Below are positions 23,996-33,630 of a stretch of DNA of 64,000 nt, one piece after another. Position 1 is the first letter of the stretch. Every line of letters starts with the position of its first letter. The notes beneath the pieces are model-generated. The model saw nothing but the letters and a program-made list of their open reading frames with translations. It was not told the DNA's origin and searched no databases. Source of the stretch: Symbiodinium natans (lineage: Eukaryota; Sar; Dinophyceae; Suessiales; Symbiodiniaceae); contig CAJNDS010002225.1 in NCBI GenBank assembly GCA_905221605.1, positions 324,001-388,000 on the forward strand, given 5' to 3'. The translations under genes and the position numbers were made by a program.

Positions 23996-24531
23996 TCGTA
24001 TGGTGGAGGATGCGAAGGTTCCTTAGGCGTCCGAGGCGGAGCCTTCGGTGGAGTCTTTGGTGCCGGAATGCCTGATGACAATGAAGCCGATGGAGTTAAC
24101 AAAGGCTTTGGAGTCGGCAAAGGCCTCTGAGTTGAAGAGCTTGATGACGAAGAAGCGGGTGGAGGTGATGGAGCCGTGGTCTTCGCCTTCAGAACAGCAG
24201 TTGAAGGATGAAGTCGATGAAACGGACGAAATGGCGTAGAAGGCGGCGGAGTCTCCGGGGCCTGATCGTCAATAACGATCACTTCTGACTGCTCTTCCAC
24301 AGCCTGAAAAGGAGCCGTCTTCGGACGGCGCACTACGGATCTGGTAGAGCCGTCAGGGCGACGGAAGGGAACTTCGGATGGATCTGCGAAGATGCCCAAG
24401 TCCTGATCGCGCAGAAAGATATATAGTTGATATGCTTTCCGCTTCCTCTGGGCTGCAGCGCCCCCTCGAGTGCGTCTCACGCCGAGAGACCTTGGAACAC
24501 GCTCTTCCTCACGAGGAGGGTTATAGTCCAT
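23842..24531 (-). CDS. Cassette ORF3: proline-rich protein running into poly-Tyr array
   Basis: An intronless frame opens at ATG 24531 (MDYNPPREEERVPRS). Its N-terminal part has normal composition, including KAYQLYIFLRDQDLGIF, FADPSEVPFRRPDG and SEVIVIDDQAPETPPP. Next comes a Pro/Ser-rich stretch, then from about 24000 a long Tyr and Tyr-Cys run encoded by the trinucleotide array. The natural C-terminus has therefore probably been replaced by the array or expanded with it. No family is recognised. A 12-base match to the dinoflagellate spliced leader lies 190 bp upstream on the same strand, suggesting retroposition of a processed mRNA. The two ORFs upstream on this strand are also intronless. 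Confidence 0.5.
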
Positions 24532-24719
24532 GGGTCCTCAATCCTAGACCCTGGAATCTTCAGAACAAACAGAGCGATACGGAGCTGATAACCAGTTGAA
24601 CAGGTCAGAACCTGGCCTAAGCCTGAAAGGGGAAGGACCAGACACAACCAAAAGAAGGGTTTAGGGACCCTCAAAGCCCTCAACCCTGCGCGCAAGCCGC
24701 ACCTCACGCGGCCTTTTTG

Positions 24720-24731
24720 CTTGAGCCAAAA
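24720..24731 (-). other. Relict spliced-leader fragment
   Basis: The minus strand reads ACTTTTGGCTCAAG here. TTTTGGCTCAAG equals the last 12 bases of the dinoflagellate spliced leader, which ends CCATTTTGGCTCAAG; the base before differs (C for A). In dinoflagellates a genomic spliced-leader copy in the 5' leader marks a gene made by reverse transcription of a trans-spliced mRNA. The expected chance of such a 12-mer in a window this size is under 1%. Confidence 0.55.
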
Positions 24732-24808
24732 GTCAGAAGGTAAGCCATCCTGATCTGCATAACATGACTATACATACATCACTTTACAGGAAGGAAGCTC
24801 GTGATTCT

Positions 24809-26034
24809 TCAACTTTTGCGTACCATCATGCGAAACTGGTATGCCGTGAACTGCAGGATGCGAAGTCCAGAGGGGCCCGTCATAATGTCCCTGAATAGTG
24901 TTTTGACTTGGTGGTGCCGGCGTTTCTCGGAGTCCTCTTTGAGGGATTCTGCATGGCGGATCATCTGTACGTGAGTGGCCGGGTCATCGATATATTCGTC
25001 CAGGACATGAGGACGCTTCTCTGTGCCTCTTGAGTGATGGACGGGAACTTGTGGACGAGCTGCTTGGGTAGAAAATTCATCCGGTTGGGGTAGTACCTGA
25101 TGACTGGTGTGCCGTCTTCTTGTAGTTCCCAGTGGTGGGGCTCCACTTGTGGCAACATGTGTAATAGTTCAGGTTTGATTGGGCGTCTCCACCATGGTGC
25201 TTGCCCTGGTTCGAGTTGATCAACTGGTAGAACTGGAAGAAGGTGACCGTGGTCATGATGTTGTGAAGTCAATTGTGGATCTACTTCTTGCCCTAAGCTG
25301 TCATAGATTTGCTGCAGGCTGGTAGCCATGGTGCCTCGTGTATGGACTCCGGGATTGCGAAGCGGTGATCTTGATCGGTCCGGACTAGGTAGTTCTCCGT
25401 GATGGGGTACTCGTCGATCTGGAGGTACTGGAATGTGCGGGAAGGTGCCAGTGTGCCATGTCTGAAGATCTCGAACTGGATTGTCTTCGTCATTTGACTG
25501 CAAGATCATGCCCGTAGCGTGATCTAGTGGGGGTGCTTGTCGACTTGGATATCTTCTCAGGAACTGACTAGCATGTTCCTGCGCAGTCGTAGCCGGAGCA
25601 ATGGTCTTGGGACTATGGGTGATGGTCGCAGCGGCTTGGGCTCGTCTTCCAGGTAGAACTTCTGCATCTGCCAAGTGGGTCATGCCTATACTGTGCTGGT
25701 ACTCCATCTCCAAAGGTCGCAGTCTGGATTGATGTAGAAGTTTGGCGCGTACTGTGTGCTGTCTAAACCGGTTGATTGATTGGCTGAGTCCATCTTCTTG
25801 GTTGGCGATGCCGTCGATGTAGCGAGTAGGGTGCATGTTCGTGGACCACGGTCGAGGTGGTAGGGGCGTCTCGTCGTGGACGATGGGGATTTCACTCTCT
25901 TCCACTATGCTAACGAGCATCGCCTGCCATCGTTGTAGCATGTGGGGACCAAAAACTTGTGTAACGTAGTGATCGGGCACATGCCCTGCCAGCCACCGGT
26001 GTAACGCATGCTCTATGTCCTCGTCGGAGTTCAT
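24809..26034 (-). CDS. Cassette ORF2, unidentified, one frameshift
   Basis: Starts at ATG 26034 (MNSDEDIEHALHRWLAG), continues through HMLQRWQAMLVSIVEE and a Pro/His-rich middle to about 25040. There the open frame changes: the first frame ends at 24961, while the alternative continues with HVLDEYIDDPATHVQM, EDSEKRRHHQVKTLF and ILQFTAYQFRMMVRKS to a stop at 24809-24811. Both parts have good coding character, so one small indel near 25025-25055 is the simplest reading, making it a pseudogene or a programmed shift. Without it the product is about 408 residues. No family is recognised. It lies between ORF1 and ORF3 on the same strand and, like them, appears intronless. Confidence 0.5.
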
Positions 26035-26040
26035 GGATCA

Positions 26041-26715
26041 CAATGTGAGACCACTCAATTGGTTTTGGTGATCACAAAACTGCGACGTGTGCACAAGTCG
26101 GCTGACAAAGGCATGTGATTTCATTCTAGAAGATCTTACTGCGCATGCAGCCATGTTGGGTGAAACTCTTAATGGACGTGTCAAGGCCAGCTTCCGCATT
26201 CATGTCGTGCCTGACAACATGAGACGACTGCAACTTCAGCATGACGTGAGTTGGATGCCGTGATTGCAGCACAAGAAAAGGACATGTGGCGTAGCACTCT
26301 TATGCCACATGTGATCGAAGTGTCGCCAGCGTAAGATAATGCAAAACATCCGACATGTCGTGCTGCAACCAGTGGTGTTCTCGTGCAACATGTGTGTCGC
26401 TCAGCATCTTCATGATCATGGTCACAACGCTCGCGGCAACTCATGGCACTTCATGTGGCATGACAATTTCAGCGTGTCCTGGCACATGTTACATGAAGTG
26501 CGACAGTCAACAGACAAGGTGGCGTGTCATGCTGGGCGTGAACATGCAAGGCTCTTCTCAAACTTCTTTGCAAGTCTCAGCTGATGAAGAATGCCTGCTG
26601 GTAGCTGTTAGCGAATTGGAAGTGAAAAGGATGCGTGTCGTCACTTCTGGCTGTTCAAGCGAGCTCATCTTCTTCCATGTAGGTTTTGATCTGGAAGGAT
26701 AGTGTGCCCTTCTTG
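26041..26715. other. Spacer between cassette ORF1 and ORF2, CATG-rich
   Basis: No coding pattern is supported. From about 26100 to 26590 the sequence is rich in CATG/CGTG/ATCATG words, much like the repeat at 30089-30265, suggesting a shared degenerate repeat on both sides of ORF1. Confidence 0.4.
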
Positions 26716-26720
26716 GCATT

Positions 26721-29700
26721 CTACTCCCTTCTGGTTCTTCTTGATGTTCTCGGTGATCTGGATCTGCGAGTGCTGGTAGGTGTGGTACTTCTGGGGTAGA
26801 AGAGGTTGATGGTGATACCAGTGATCTCTGCGTTCTGTGCGTCGATGACACTCTTTTCGGAGTGGGAGAAAATGGTGGTGTAGGCTTGATGTCGGTCGTT
26901 GAGGTACTCCTCGAGGAGGGCTTTTTGTGTCGTCCAGCCTCCACCGCCGGTTTTGATGTGTGAGTGCCGTGCTGCTCCTGACTTGATCTTCCCAAAAACG
27001 GTGTAGCCAATGCTGACGGTGTCGTCGGAGGGGCCGGCTTTTGCTTTGGGAATGCGAAGTGCCTTCTGCAGGTTGGTGAAGCCGATGCCGAGTTGGTGAT
27101 GGTCCGGTCCGTTGTCTTGGTGGAATCCGTTGAACCCTCGATGTGGTAGATACGCCTCCTGAAAGGTGAGGTCCGCGTTGTTCCAATTGGTCCTCTGCCA
27201 ATTTGTGGGACGAACGAATCCCTCACGTAGTATGTGCCAGATGCCAGCCTCATCGGTAGCATGGGTCCAATAGGCTCTGTGGGTGCCTTTGTGAGGTGGG
27301 GGTAGAGGTCGTGTATCATCTTGTGGAAACGGAGGTGGACGGGTTTTCCGAAGTGGTATGACGAGGACTTGTACCAGGGGTTGGCTTGCTCTGTTGGCCT
27401 TCGCGTTGTGAGGGTCGAGCATCAGTATTTCTGGTTGGATGGAGGTGAGTGTGAAGTGAGGTGGGCCTGTGTCTCTGAAGCCGCAGAGGTAGGGCGTGAT
27501 TGATGGATGTGCGCCTGCAAAGGATCTAGCAACCTGTCTGATCGCCTGCTGTGCAGGTTCCGTGGCCCACCATGGATAGTTCTCGGTGATCTTGTTGATG
27601 TCGTTGACGAGATCTTCCATGCGTTTGCGGTTTCGCGCTTTGCTTGGATCCGCTGGAGGGGGAGGGTCTTGTGTGTGATACATCTCCGTGACGCATTCCA
27701 GGCGGTGTGGATCTTGTAGAGCTCGTTGGTATAGGTCTCCTAGTTCTTCACGTTCCTGACGCGTGAATGTTTGATGATTATGGTGTGTCTCCACTCGTGA
27801 CGCCTCCGAAGTTGTTCTCGTTGCGGGGTATCTTGATGAGGATGGAGGCGTGGGGCTTCTGTGTCTTCTGCGTGAGGATGTGCGATCTGAACGTCTCGAT
27901 CTGGCTTTGAGCACAATGTTGGCCGTGGTCCTCGACGTAGGTCTGGATGAACTTCTGGTTCTGGACGACGTGTTGCTCGGCGAAACCGCTGGTCCACTTG
28001 GAGAAGAGCGCCTTCTCGATGAGCCTGGAAATTTGTCTGGTGTTCTGATGGTACCCGACTTTGACCTGGTTGGTGAAGTGTGACGATGGCCTCGGTGAGG
28101 TTTGGTCGACGGAGTAGGTCGAACACTATGAGATGCTGGTGATGGGATAGACGGCTTGGTGCGCTGTGTCCTGACACTTTGCGTGGTAGATCGAGGGGTG
28201 CGAGAACCACTCGTGCTTCTGTGTCTTGTGGGGTGTCGTCTTGCTTCATTTGGCTGATCATTTCCTCCTTCGTGTTTGTCAGCAAGTCCCGACGCCGACT
28301 GATGCATCATGGGCACAATCTGCTTGAACATGTTGGTAAAGCAACTGACAAATTGAGTGAGGTCCTGCACGGATGTAGAAGGCGTAGTAGATACCTGTGT
28401 CAATGTCGATGGTGGAAGTGCGTTTTGATCCTGTGTAGCCGCTCGATCTCCTGGAGGTTGTGCATCTGGATGAGCATGGCCTGGTTTGTCGACGTTCTGG
28501 TGGCTGACTGGTGACGTCACTGTGTGGATCTGTGGCGGATTAGGGTGTTGATCTTGAGGGTGCGCTGGTCCACGAAGTTGTTCCGGTGCTCCACTAGGAT
28601 TCTGTGGCATTTGGGATGCAGGATCCTGCGAGGGATGCGACGTCTGATCACGGTGTGGTGGGATATGATGTACTCCTTGTTGCTGCACAGGATTGTGAAT
28701 CACGGTTTGTTTTGCATCGTCTTGTTGAGCTGTAACCTGATATGTTGGACGATCGGGAGGTGCAAGGCCTTGACTTTGTGCGCCGTCGTATTGAATCATC
28801 CCGTGGTGGGGTCCACTCCAATATGGTGACTGCCCTGGAGAAACTTGATCTGGACGTTGCATATGTGTTAGAGGAGGATCTCGGCCAGCTCCTGGAACTC
28901 CTTGCTGTGCAGGCGGATGGTGGATCTGGTCGAGGCCGGCCGAGATCATGGGGCGGTATGCTCCTGGAGCCGCGTTAGGTAGCTGACCTTGAGGTTGTTG
29001 ACGAGGTACATGAGCTCCGTCTGGTTGTTGGTGCTGAGACTGTGTCATAGTCTGATGTAGATGTTGCGGTCGATGATCTGGAAGTCGAGGTTGCGGATGT
29101 TGAGGAGGTCGTACATCTTGAGCTGGTGGAGGAGGAGGACGAGGGATATTGTGCGTTGGAGGGCTTGGTCTCTGAGCGCTTCCTGGTCCTGCATGATGAA
29201 CATGCTGATTGACACCGACCTGGAACTGGTGGTGGTACTGCACTGGGTCTTGGGAATTGACGATTTATCCCCGGGCAATTCCTTGATGTGGTTGCCAGGG
29301 AATCTGGACTCCGTGTTGCCCTGAAGGATGACCTTGTTGAGGTGCCACGGTATAGTTCGGAGGTGGAGCATCTTGTCCTTGATGCACATGTTGAACTGTT
29401 CCCTGGAGTGCATCTGATGGGGCTCCAAGGGGTCCGGTGATCTGCCACGTGGGTTGGTGTGGTGTCACCGGAACTTGTTGTAGAACTCCATGCCCGTGAA
29501 CTGGAGGTGGAGGTGGAGGTGGAGGAGGATGGTGCCACTGACGACCGTCCGATCCCGGTACCATTGGTGCTGCGTCGCTAGGCTCTGCAGCTATGTTGCA
29601 CTGAATCAACATGCACGTAAAGATGGAAAAACCAAAAAGAATGTTACCAATCATGCCGGATGCTTGAGCACGTCGACCTAAACCGAATCTGAGTACATAC

Positions 29701-29726
29701 GGCTCGCCGGCCGTCTTGTCAGGCAT
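26721..29726 (-). CDS. Cassette ORF1: ~1000-codon Q/P/H- and RS-rich protein
   Basis: A single reading frame from ATG 29726 to the stop at 26721, broken only by one TAA at 29265-29267. Residues 25-47 (MIGNILFGFSIFTCMLIQ, then CNIAAEP) form a hydrophobic segment like a signal peptide; Met25 at 29654 is an alternative start. A long His/Gln/Pro-rich part follows, with PPPPPPPPP near the start. Around 27800-28300 lies an Arg-Ser/Pro-Thr-rich region (SRTRSSSRPTSRTT, RRRHRSPTPP). From 27780 downward the protein is globular: QEREELGDLYQRALQDP, ARNRKRMEDLVNDINK, WTHATDEAGIWHILREGF and TVFGKIKSGAARHSH. W-T-H-A-T ... I-L-R-E-G-F-V-R-P is faintly like the H-G-T ... I-x-x-E-G start of ADP-ribosyltransferase folds. 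I recall similar segments in dinoflagellate repeat proteins, but this is a weak lead. No reverse transcriptase or transposase is encoded. Confidence 0.6.
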
Positions 29727-31499
29727 CGGGCGGTGTCCACATTAATGGACCCAGCATGTTACTAATCCACGAAAATGCGTATCCCTTTTCATTCTCGCTC
29801 GCCAGGCGAGATAAGTTTTGTGATTATCCTATGCGTCCGCACCGGAGTGGGGACTAACACAGGGAGCATTCACGCGTCGGAGCGAGGCTCCACCGACACC
29901 CGCAGCCCTAGGCACTGGGCGGGCTGGCTGTATAACACACTTTATGTTTTAGTGTTTGGCATGATCTGGTTGCTGGTGATGCTCCGAAGATAGAGATGCT
30001 CAATCAAGCCACCAAGGAACGCGTCAACAAAGAGGGCAAAGAACATCACGAATGGAGTTTTATGTGATTACTTATAGATGAAAACCTCGTGCTCATATGC
30101 GAATCACGCTCAGTCATGACATGCCACAATGCTCATATGTCGGCTCCACACATGTTCATGTCATGCATTCCTGCTTCACCACATGCCACAATGCTCACAT
30201 GTCAGCTCTGCACATGTTCAGCGTCTGCAAGGAGTGTCATGCATTCATGCTTCACCACATGCTCCGAACCTTCTTGTTGTCATCGTTCATGTCCATGAAT
30301 GCTCCATCAACATGCTCAGCGTGCTCACACAATTCAGCTCAGCTGCTATGCTACTCACAATGCACTCACCGACAGCCTTTCAATGCACTGAAGCTTGATA
30401 TCATGCGTGATCACGGCTCAAAGAATGCACCCCATGCTCGAATACCAAATGTTCAAAACGAAAATCACGTTCTCGTAGAAGTAGTTGAAGCAACAGCGAT
30501 GATGCACCATACACAGCTTGCGTTACAGGACGTCTATAACCATCACTGCAGGTACGTGGAGATGGCGTCCCATCTCCATATCACTGTGCACTGAGAGCGT
30601 CTTCGTTGGCAGGAGACTCTCAGGCACACTCCTGCCCCCTGCTGAAAAGGACATGTAGAATATCTCATGTTGGGCTGCAAAACTGTTCTTGTTTTCCATC
30701 CTGTTTGCAGTGCTTGGTGACGATCCCGCATGTACAGCGGTTTGCCAGCCACACACACACACACAACCCTGAAGACCAAACAGCGACGAAGAAAAACAGA
30801 ACAAACGCAACGGGGACGGCGGAAATATTGGGCCACGAAAGAATCAAGATGCAGCTGGGCGTCCACAGCCCACGCAACAGCACAGACTGCTGAAGAGCAT
30901 CTCGAAGAAGCCGGCTACCTATGCATTTCCAGCAGCAAACTTTGCATTTTGCCCTGGGCGCTCGCATTCCGCCTTAGTTGACCCTACCATATTTGCTCAA
31001 GTTCTGCCTTCCTCGGCTCCCAATGGCTCCCTCAACCCCGTACACAGCGAAACCGAAGCTGAAAGCTCCGAAACAATGCCAACAAAAGACACTCACCCTT
31101 ACCAACAAGATGCATATGCCACTGTGTATGAGTGAGTATATATGGCACTATACATGTTTATCGTCTCATTTTTATGGATCAACGCACAAAAACTGTACCA
31201 GGGAACTAAAGTGGCTTAACCCTTCCGAAACCAGCTGTGGTGCCTTGAAGTCCTCTTCGACGCCTCAGGGCATGGTCGAGGTGTGTGCTTGGATTCTGCG
31301 CAGGTTTAGAACTTTGGGCTCTAGGATTTCGGGGTTCGGGGAGCCGGGAGTGTCTGTTTTGCGGAGCCTCTCTTGTCCTGTCAAATTAGGGCTTAAGATT
31401 ATCGCTTGCAGGTCAGGGCTCAGTTGTTGCCCCACAGGGTCGCTCCCTCCGGGCGCAAGTGCTCAAACAGGTTTCCTTTCCGACCCAGCAACAATCACC
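29727..31499. other. Non-coding stretch with CATG-rich tandem repeat
   Basis: No supported gene. Frames across 30540-30970 are open on both strands, but I see no motif. It includes the tandem repeat at 30119-30265 and a short CA run near 30752. Confidence 0.4.
30119..30265. repeat. Tandem duplication of a CATG-rich unit
   Basis: ACATGCCACAATGCTCAYATG plus the following 19 bp occurs at 30119-30158 and again at 30182-30221 with about three differences. TGCTTCACCACATGC recurs at about 30171 and 30249. The unit is about 63-78 bp. Confidence 0.75.
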
Positions 31500-31520
31500 A
31501 ACAGTCCTGAAGCCTTAAGA
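31500..31520 (+). repeat. Left 21-bp direct repeat
   Basis: AACAGTCCTGAAGCCTTAAG plus A, identical to 32411-32431. The pair brackets the ORF1-like gene. Confidence 0.8.
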
Positions 31521-32410
31521 AAGGCACAAGCGAACGCTGGTCGAGGTAGGATTCTCCCAGGATTCTTCCTGGTGCTTCGGCCAATAGGTGCAATGGCGGA
31601 CCCTGCTGCTCTCCTTGGAGCGGCTGTGCGTGCTGCTGTTCTGGCAAAAGCCCCGCGGAGAACCGTCCAGGCTGTTGCCGCTACTGTGACTGCCGTGCTC
31701 ACTCGGCAGGACACGGCGGTGGCGAGGCCGGAGACGGTGCCAACGGTGACTGCCAGAGTTCCGGGCCCTCCTTGTGCCTGTGAGACACAGGTCTTGATAG
31801 ACCAGCTGCGCGAGGCTCGTCGGGCTAAGCGCCAGCGCAAACGCGCGCGGCGGCGGGAGAAAGCTATGGCTGCGGCTCCTCCTGCAACACCAATGGATGT
31901 GGAGACCATCACGGATGAGGCCGCGAATTCCACGACAGCTGATGGGACGATCACTGCTGGCCACGCTTCCTGGGCTGAATCTTTTCAGCACACCGGGTAC
32001 TTGGTCGACAGTGGTGGGAAAATGGTGAAGGTGTCCGATCTCAGGTGCAACATTGCTGCGTCCGAGAAGCGCATGATGGATGACACCGTAGCGGCTGAGC
32101 ATGGTATGCAAGAAGCTCCCTCTGGCAGGGGCTCTTCCATGCGCTCCGTTGGCGCTGTTGTTTCTGCGGGCTCTCCGCGACGAGACGCTGGCCCGATGGG
32201 GAAAGGGAAAGTGCAAGCAGGACTGAGCCAGCCCGGCTAGCAGCTTCGGTCCTTCATAATTCGTTTGTTCCATATGTTTGGCATGCTCCAAGGAGCATCC
32301 ACATTTACTGGCAGGGTCTCTCTGCTGCACCTTACACGGGCTCACTGCAGCGCCACATTTCATGTGCAGGTTTTTACCTGTTTCACTTTACCGTTACAGA
32401 CTACGGTCCG
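31521..32410 (+). mobile_element. 890-bp insertion carrying the ORF1-like gene
   Basis: Everything between the two perfect 21-bp direct repeats. Removing one repeat and the insert gives a continuous ancestral site. No terminal inverted repeat, no poly-A tail and no spliced-leader remnant is visible at either end, so the insertion mechanism is open: target-primed retrotransposition with a long duplication, or a small element in its own right. Confidence 0.6.
31593..32240 (+). CDS. Retroelement ORF1-like protein, 215 aa
   Basis: The best start is ATG 31593, MADPAALLGAAVRAAVL; in-frame sequence upstream is leader-like. An alanine-rich helical N-terminus includes KAPRRTVQAVAATVTAVL, then a cysteine pair (PPCACE), a very basic helix (REARRAKRQRKRARRREK) and a serine/glycine-rich tail ending VQAGLSQPG. 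I recall the short M-x-D-P-A-x-L-L ... A-P-R-R-T-V module with a basic helix as the first ORF of dinoflagellate non-LTR-type repeats, presumably nucleic-acid binding. No second ORF with RT or endonuclease follows, so this copy is not autonomous. It is the only convincing plus-strand protein gene in the window, opposite to host coding. Confidence 0.55.
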   Translation: MADPAALLGAAVRAAVLAKAPRRTVQAVAATVTAVLTRQDTAVARPETVPTVTARVPGPPCACETQVLIDQLREARRAKRQRKRARRREKAMAAAPPATPMDVETITDEAANSTTADGTITAGHASWAESFQHTGYLVDSGGKMVKVSDLRCNIAASEKRMMDDTVAAEHGMQEAPSGRGSSMRSVGAVVSAGSPRRDAGPMGKGKVQAGLSQPG

Positions 32411-32431
32411 AACAGTCCTGAAGCCTTAAGA
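32411..32431 (+). repeat. Right 21-bp direct repeat
   Basis: Identical to 31500-31520; see the insertion at 31521-32410. Confidence 0.8.
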
Positions 32432-32639
32432 CAATACCCCAAATACATTCGCAAGAGCACACCGACACAACTCCGACCCATCGAATTTAATTTCACAAAG
32501 CCGCACCCAAATTCTCAGCCTGCTCCTGGACATTTGGTCTTTCTTGAAATGAGAGTTGCATAACGCTTTTCTGGGGGCGCTGTAAAGGGCGTTGAATTTC
32601 TGGATTTGCCTGACAAAGGTCCTTTCTGGAGTTTGCCCG

Positions 32640-32910
32640 GTCTAAATAGGGTTGCATGCGGTTTTTGATTTAGGGCTTTAATTTTCAGGGGTCTACGGTT
32701 CTAGCGCGTAAGGTTTTCGGGTTGTAGTTGTGGGATCTAAGGCCTGCTCCTCGAGGCCCAGACAGCCCAGCATCTGATTCAAAATTTGTCTGTTGCCTTC
32801 CATAACTACCGGGCTTTCCAGTAAGACATCTGTCAAGCAACTGTCGGGTGCGGCTACGGGTTTAGGCAGGGTTGGGTTTGGGGTTTAGGTGCAGCGCTGA
32901 CGGTTTACGG
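32640..32910 (+). repeat. Degenerate TTTAGGG telomere-like tract
   Basis: Scattered TTTAGGG, GGGTTTAGG, GATTTAGGG and GGTTTAGG words on the plus strand. Dinoflagellate telomeres use TTTAGGG, and such interstitial degenerate tracts are common in their genomes. Confidence 0.55.
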
Positions 32911-33066
32911 GTATGGAAGGTTCAATTTCACCAAGCACAAATCACGGAATTGGGATTATGGTCTCTGGCTTACGCGTGGCACATAATATATGCTCACTTG
33001 GGTGTTTCATATTTCATGACTTGTGCATATATATATATACACACATACAGATACATATCTATATAC

Positions 33067-33067
<1 letters not shown>

Positions 33068-33097
<30 letters not shown>

Positions 33098-33126
33098 TGT
33101 ATGTATGTATGTATGTATGTATGTAT
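33068..33126. repeat. (ATGT)n microsatellite
   Basis: About 14 perfect TATG units flanked by TA/CA-rich sequence (33030-33067 and 33127-33165). Frames through it are repeat artefacts. Confidence 0.95.
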
Positions 33127-33219
33127 ACATATCTACTTTAATATATACGTATATACATATATGTGCCTTGATAAGCGCAATAGGGGGTCAGGGGGGTTTC
33201 GGGGTACGTTTCAGTATAA

Positions 33220-33306
33220 CATACCGGAAAACCCCTGGCAAGTGATTCTGCCTTCTCCAGCTTTTGGGCCAGCTCCTCGCGCTCAGCGTCGGCCTGCAGA
33301 CGGAGG
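33220..33306 (-). CDS. Coiled-coil exon
   Basis: After a CATGTCAG acceptor the minus strand encodes EHQSLRLQADAEREELAQ followed by KLEKAESLA, a clear amphipathic coil with heptad spacing. It then runs into intron-like sequence with degenerate bases. It is a single short exon with no partner exon nearby; the decayed retroelement and satellites at 33.6-40.8 kb lie upstream in transcript sense and may be intronic insertions. Protein identity is unknown; myosin-tail or tropomyosin-like coils are possible. Confidence 0.5.
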
Positions 33307-33630
33307 GATTGGTGCTCCTGACATGAAAAAATGCCGGAAAGTTTACAAATTCTAGCATAATGTAACCTCAAACCCAACTTAAATTATTAGGCCCTATACT
33401 AGAGAGCCCTAAAAAAACTCAAGCCTTGACCTGAGTGCAAGACTACAGCTTGCACTGTAAGCCGCTAAAGAAATGAACTCGACTGCTTACACGAGAATGC
33501 TGCCAGGTGCGCAGTAGTGGAAGCGTAAGCCCTTGCAACTTGAAGCAACAGCTTCGAAACGTCCGGAAGAAATCACTTGGCAATGTCTGCACGTGCTGTT
33601 GAAGTTGAAAGGGCATACAAACATTGGGGT

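Noticed and set aside
22149-24026. A 625-codon plus-strand open frame
   Set aside because: It is built from the foldback tandem repeat (Lys/Asn/Ala/Cys/Pro and Phe/Gly/His runs) plus the TAG array (poly-Ser); no unique protein sequence remains.
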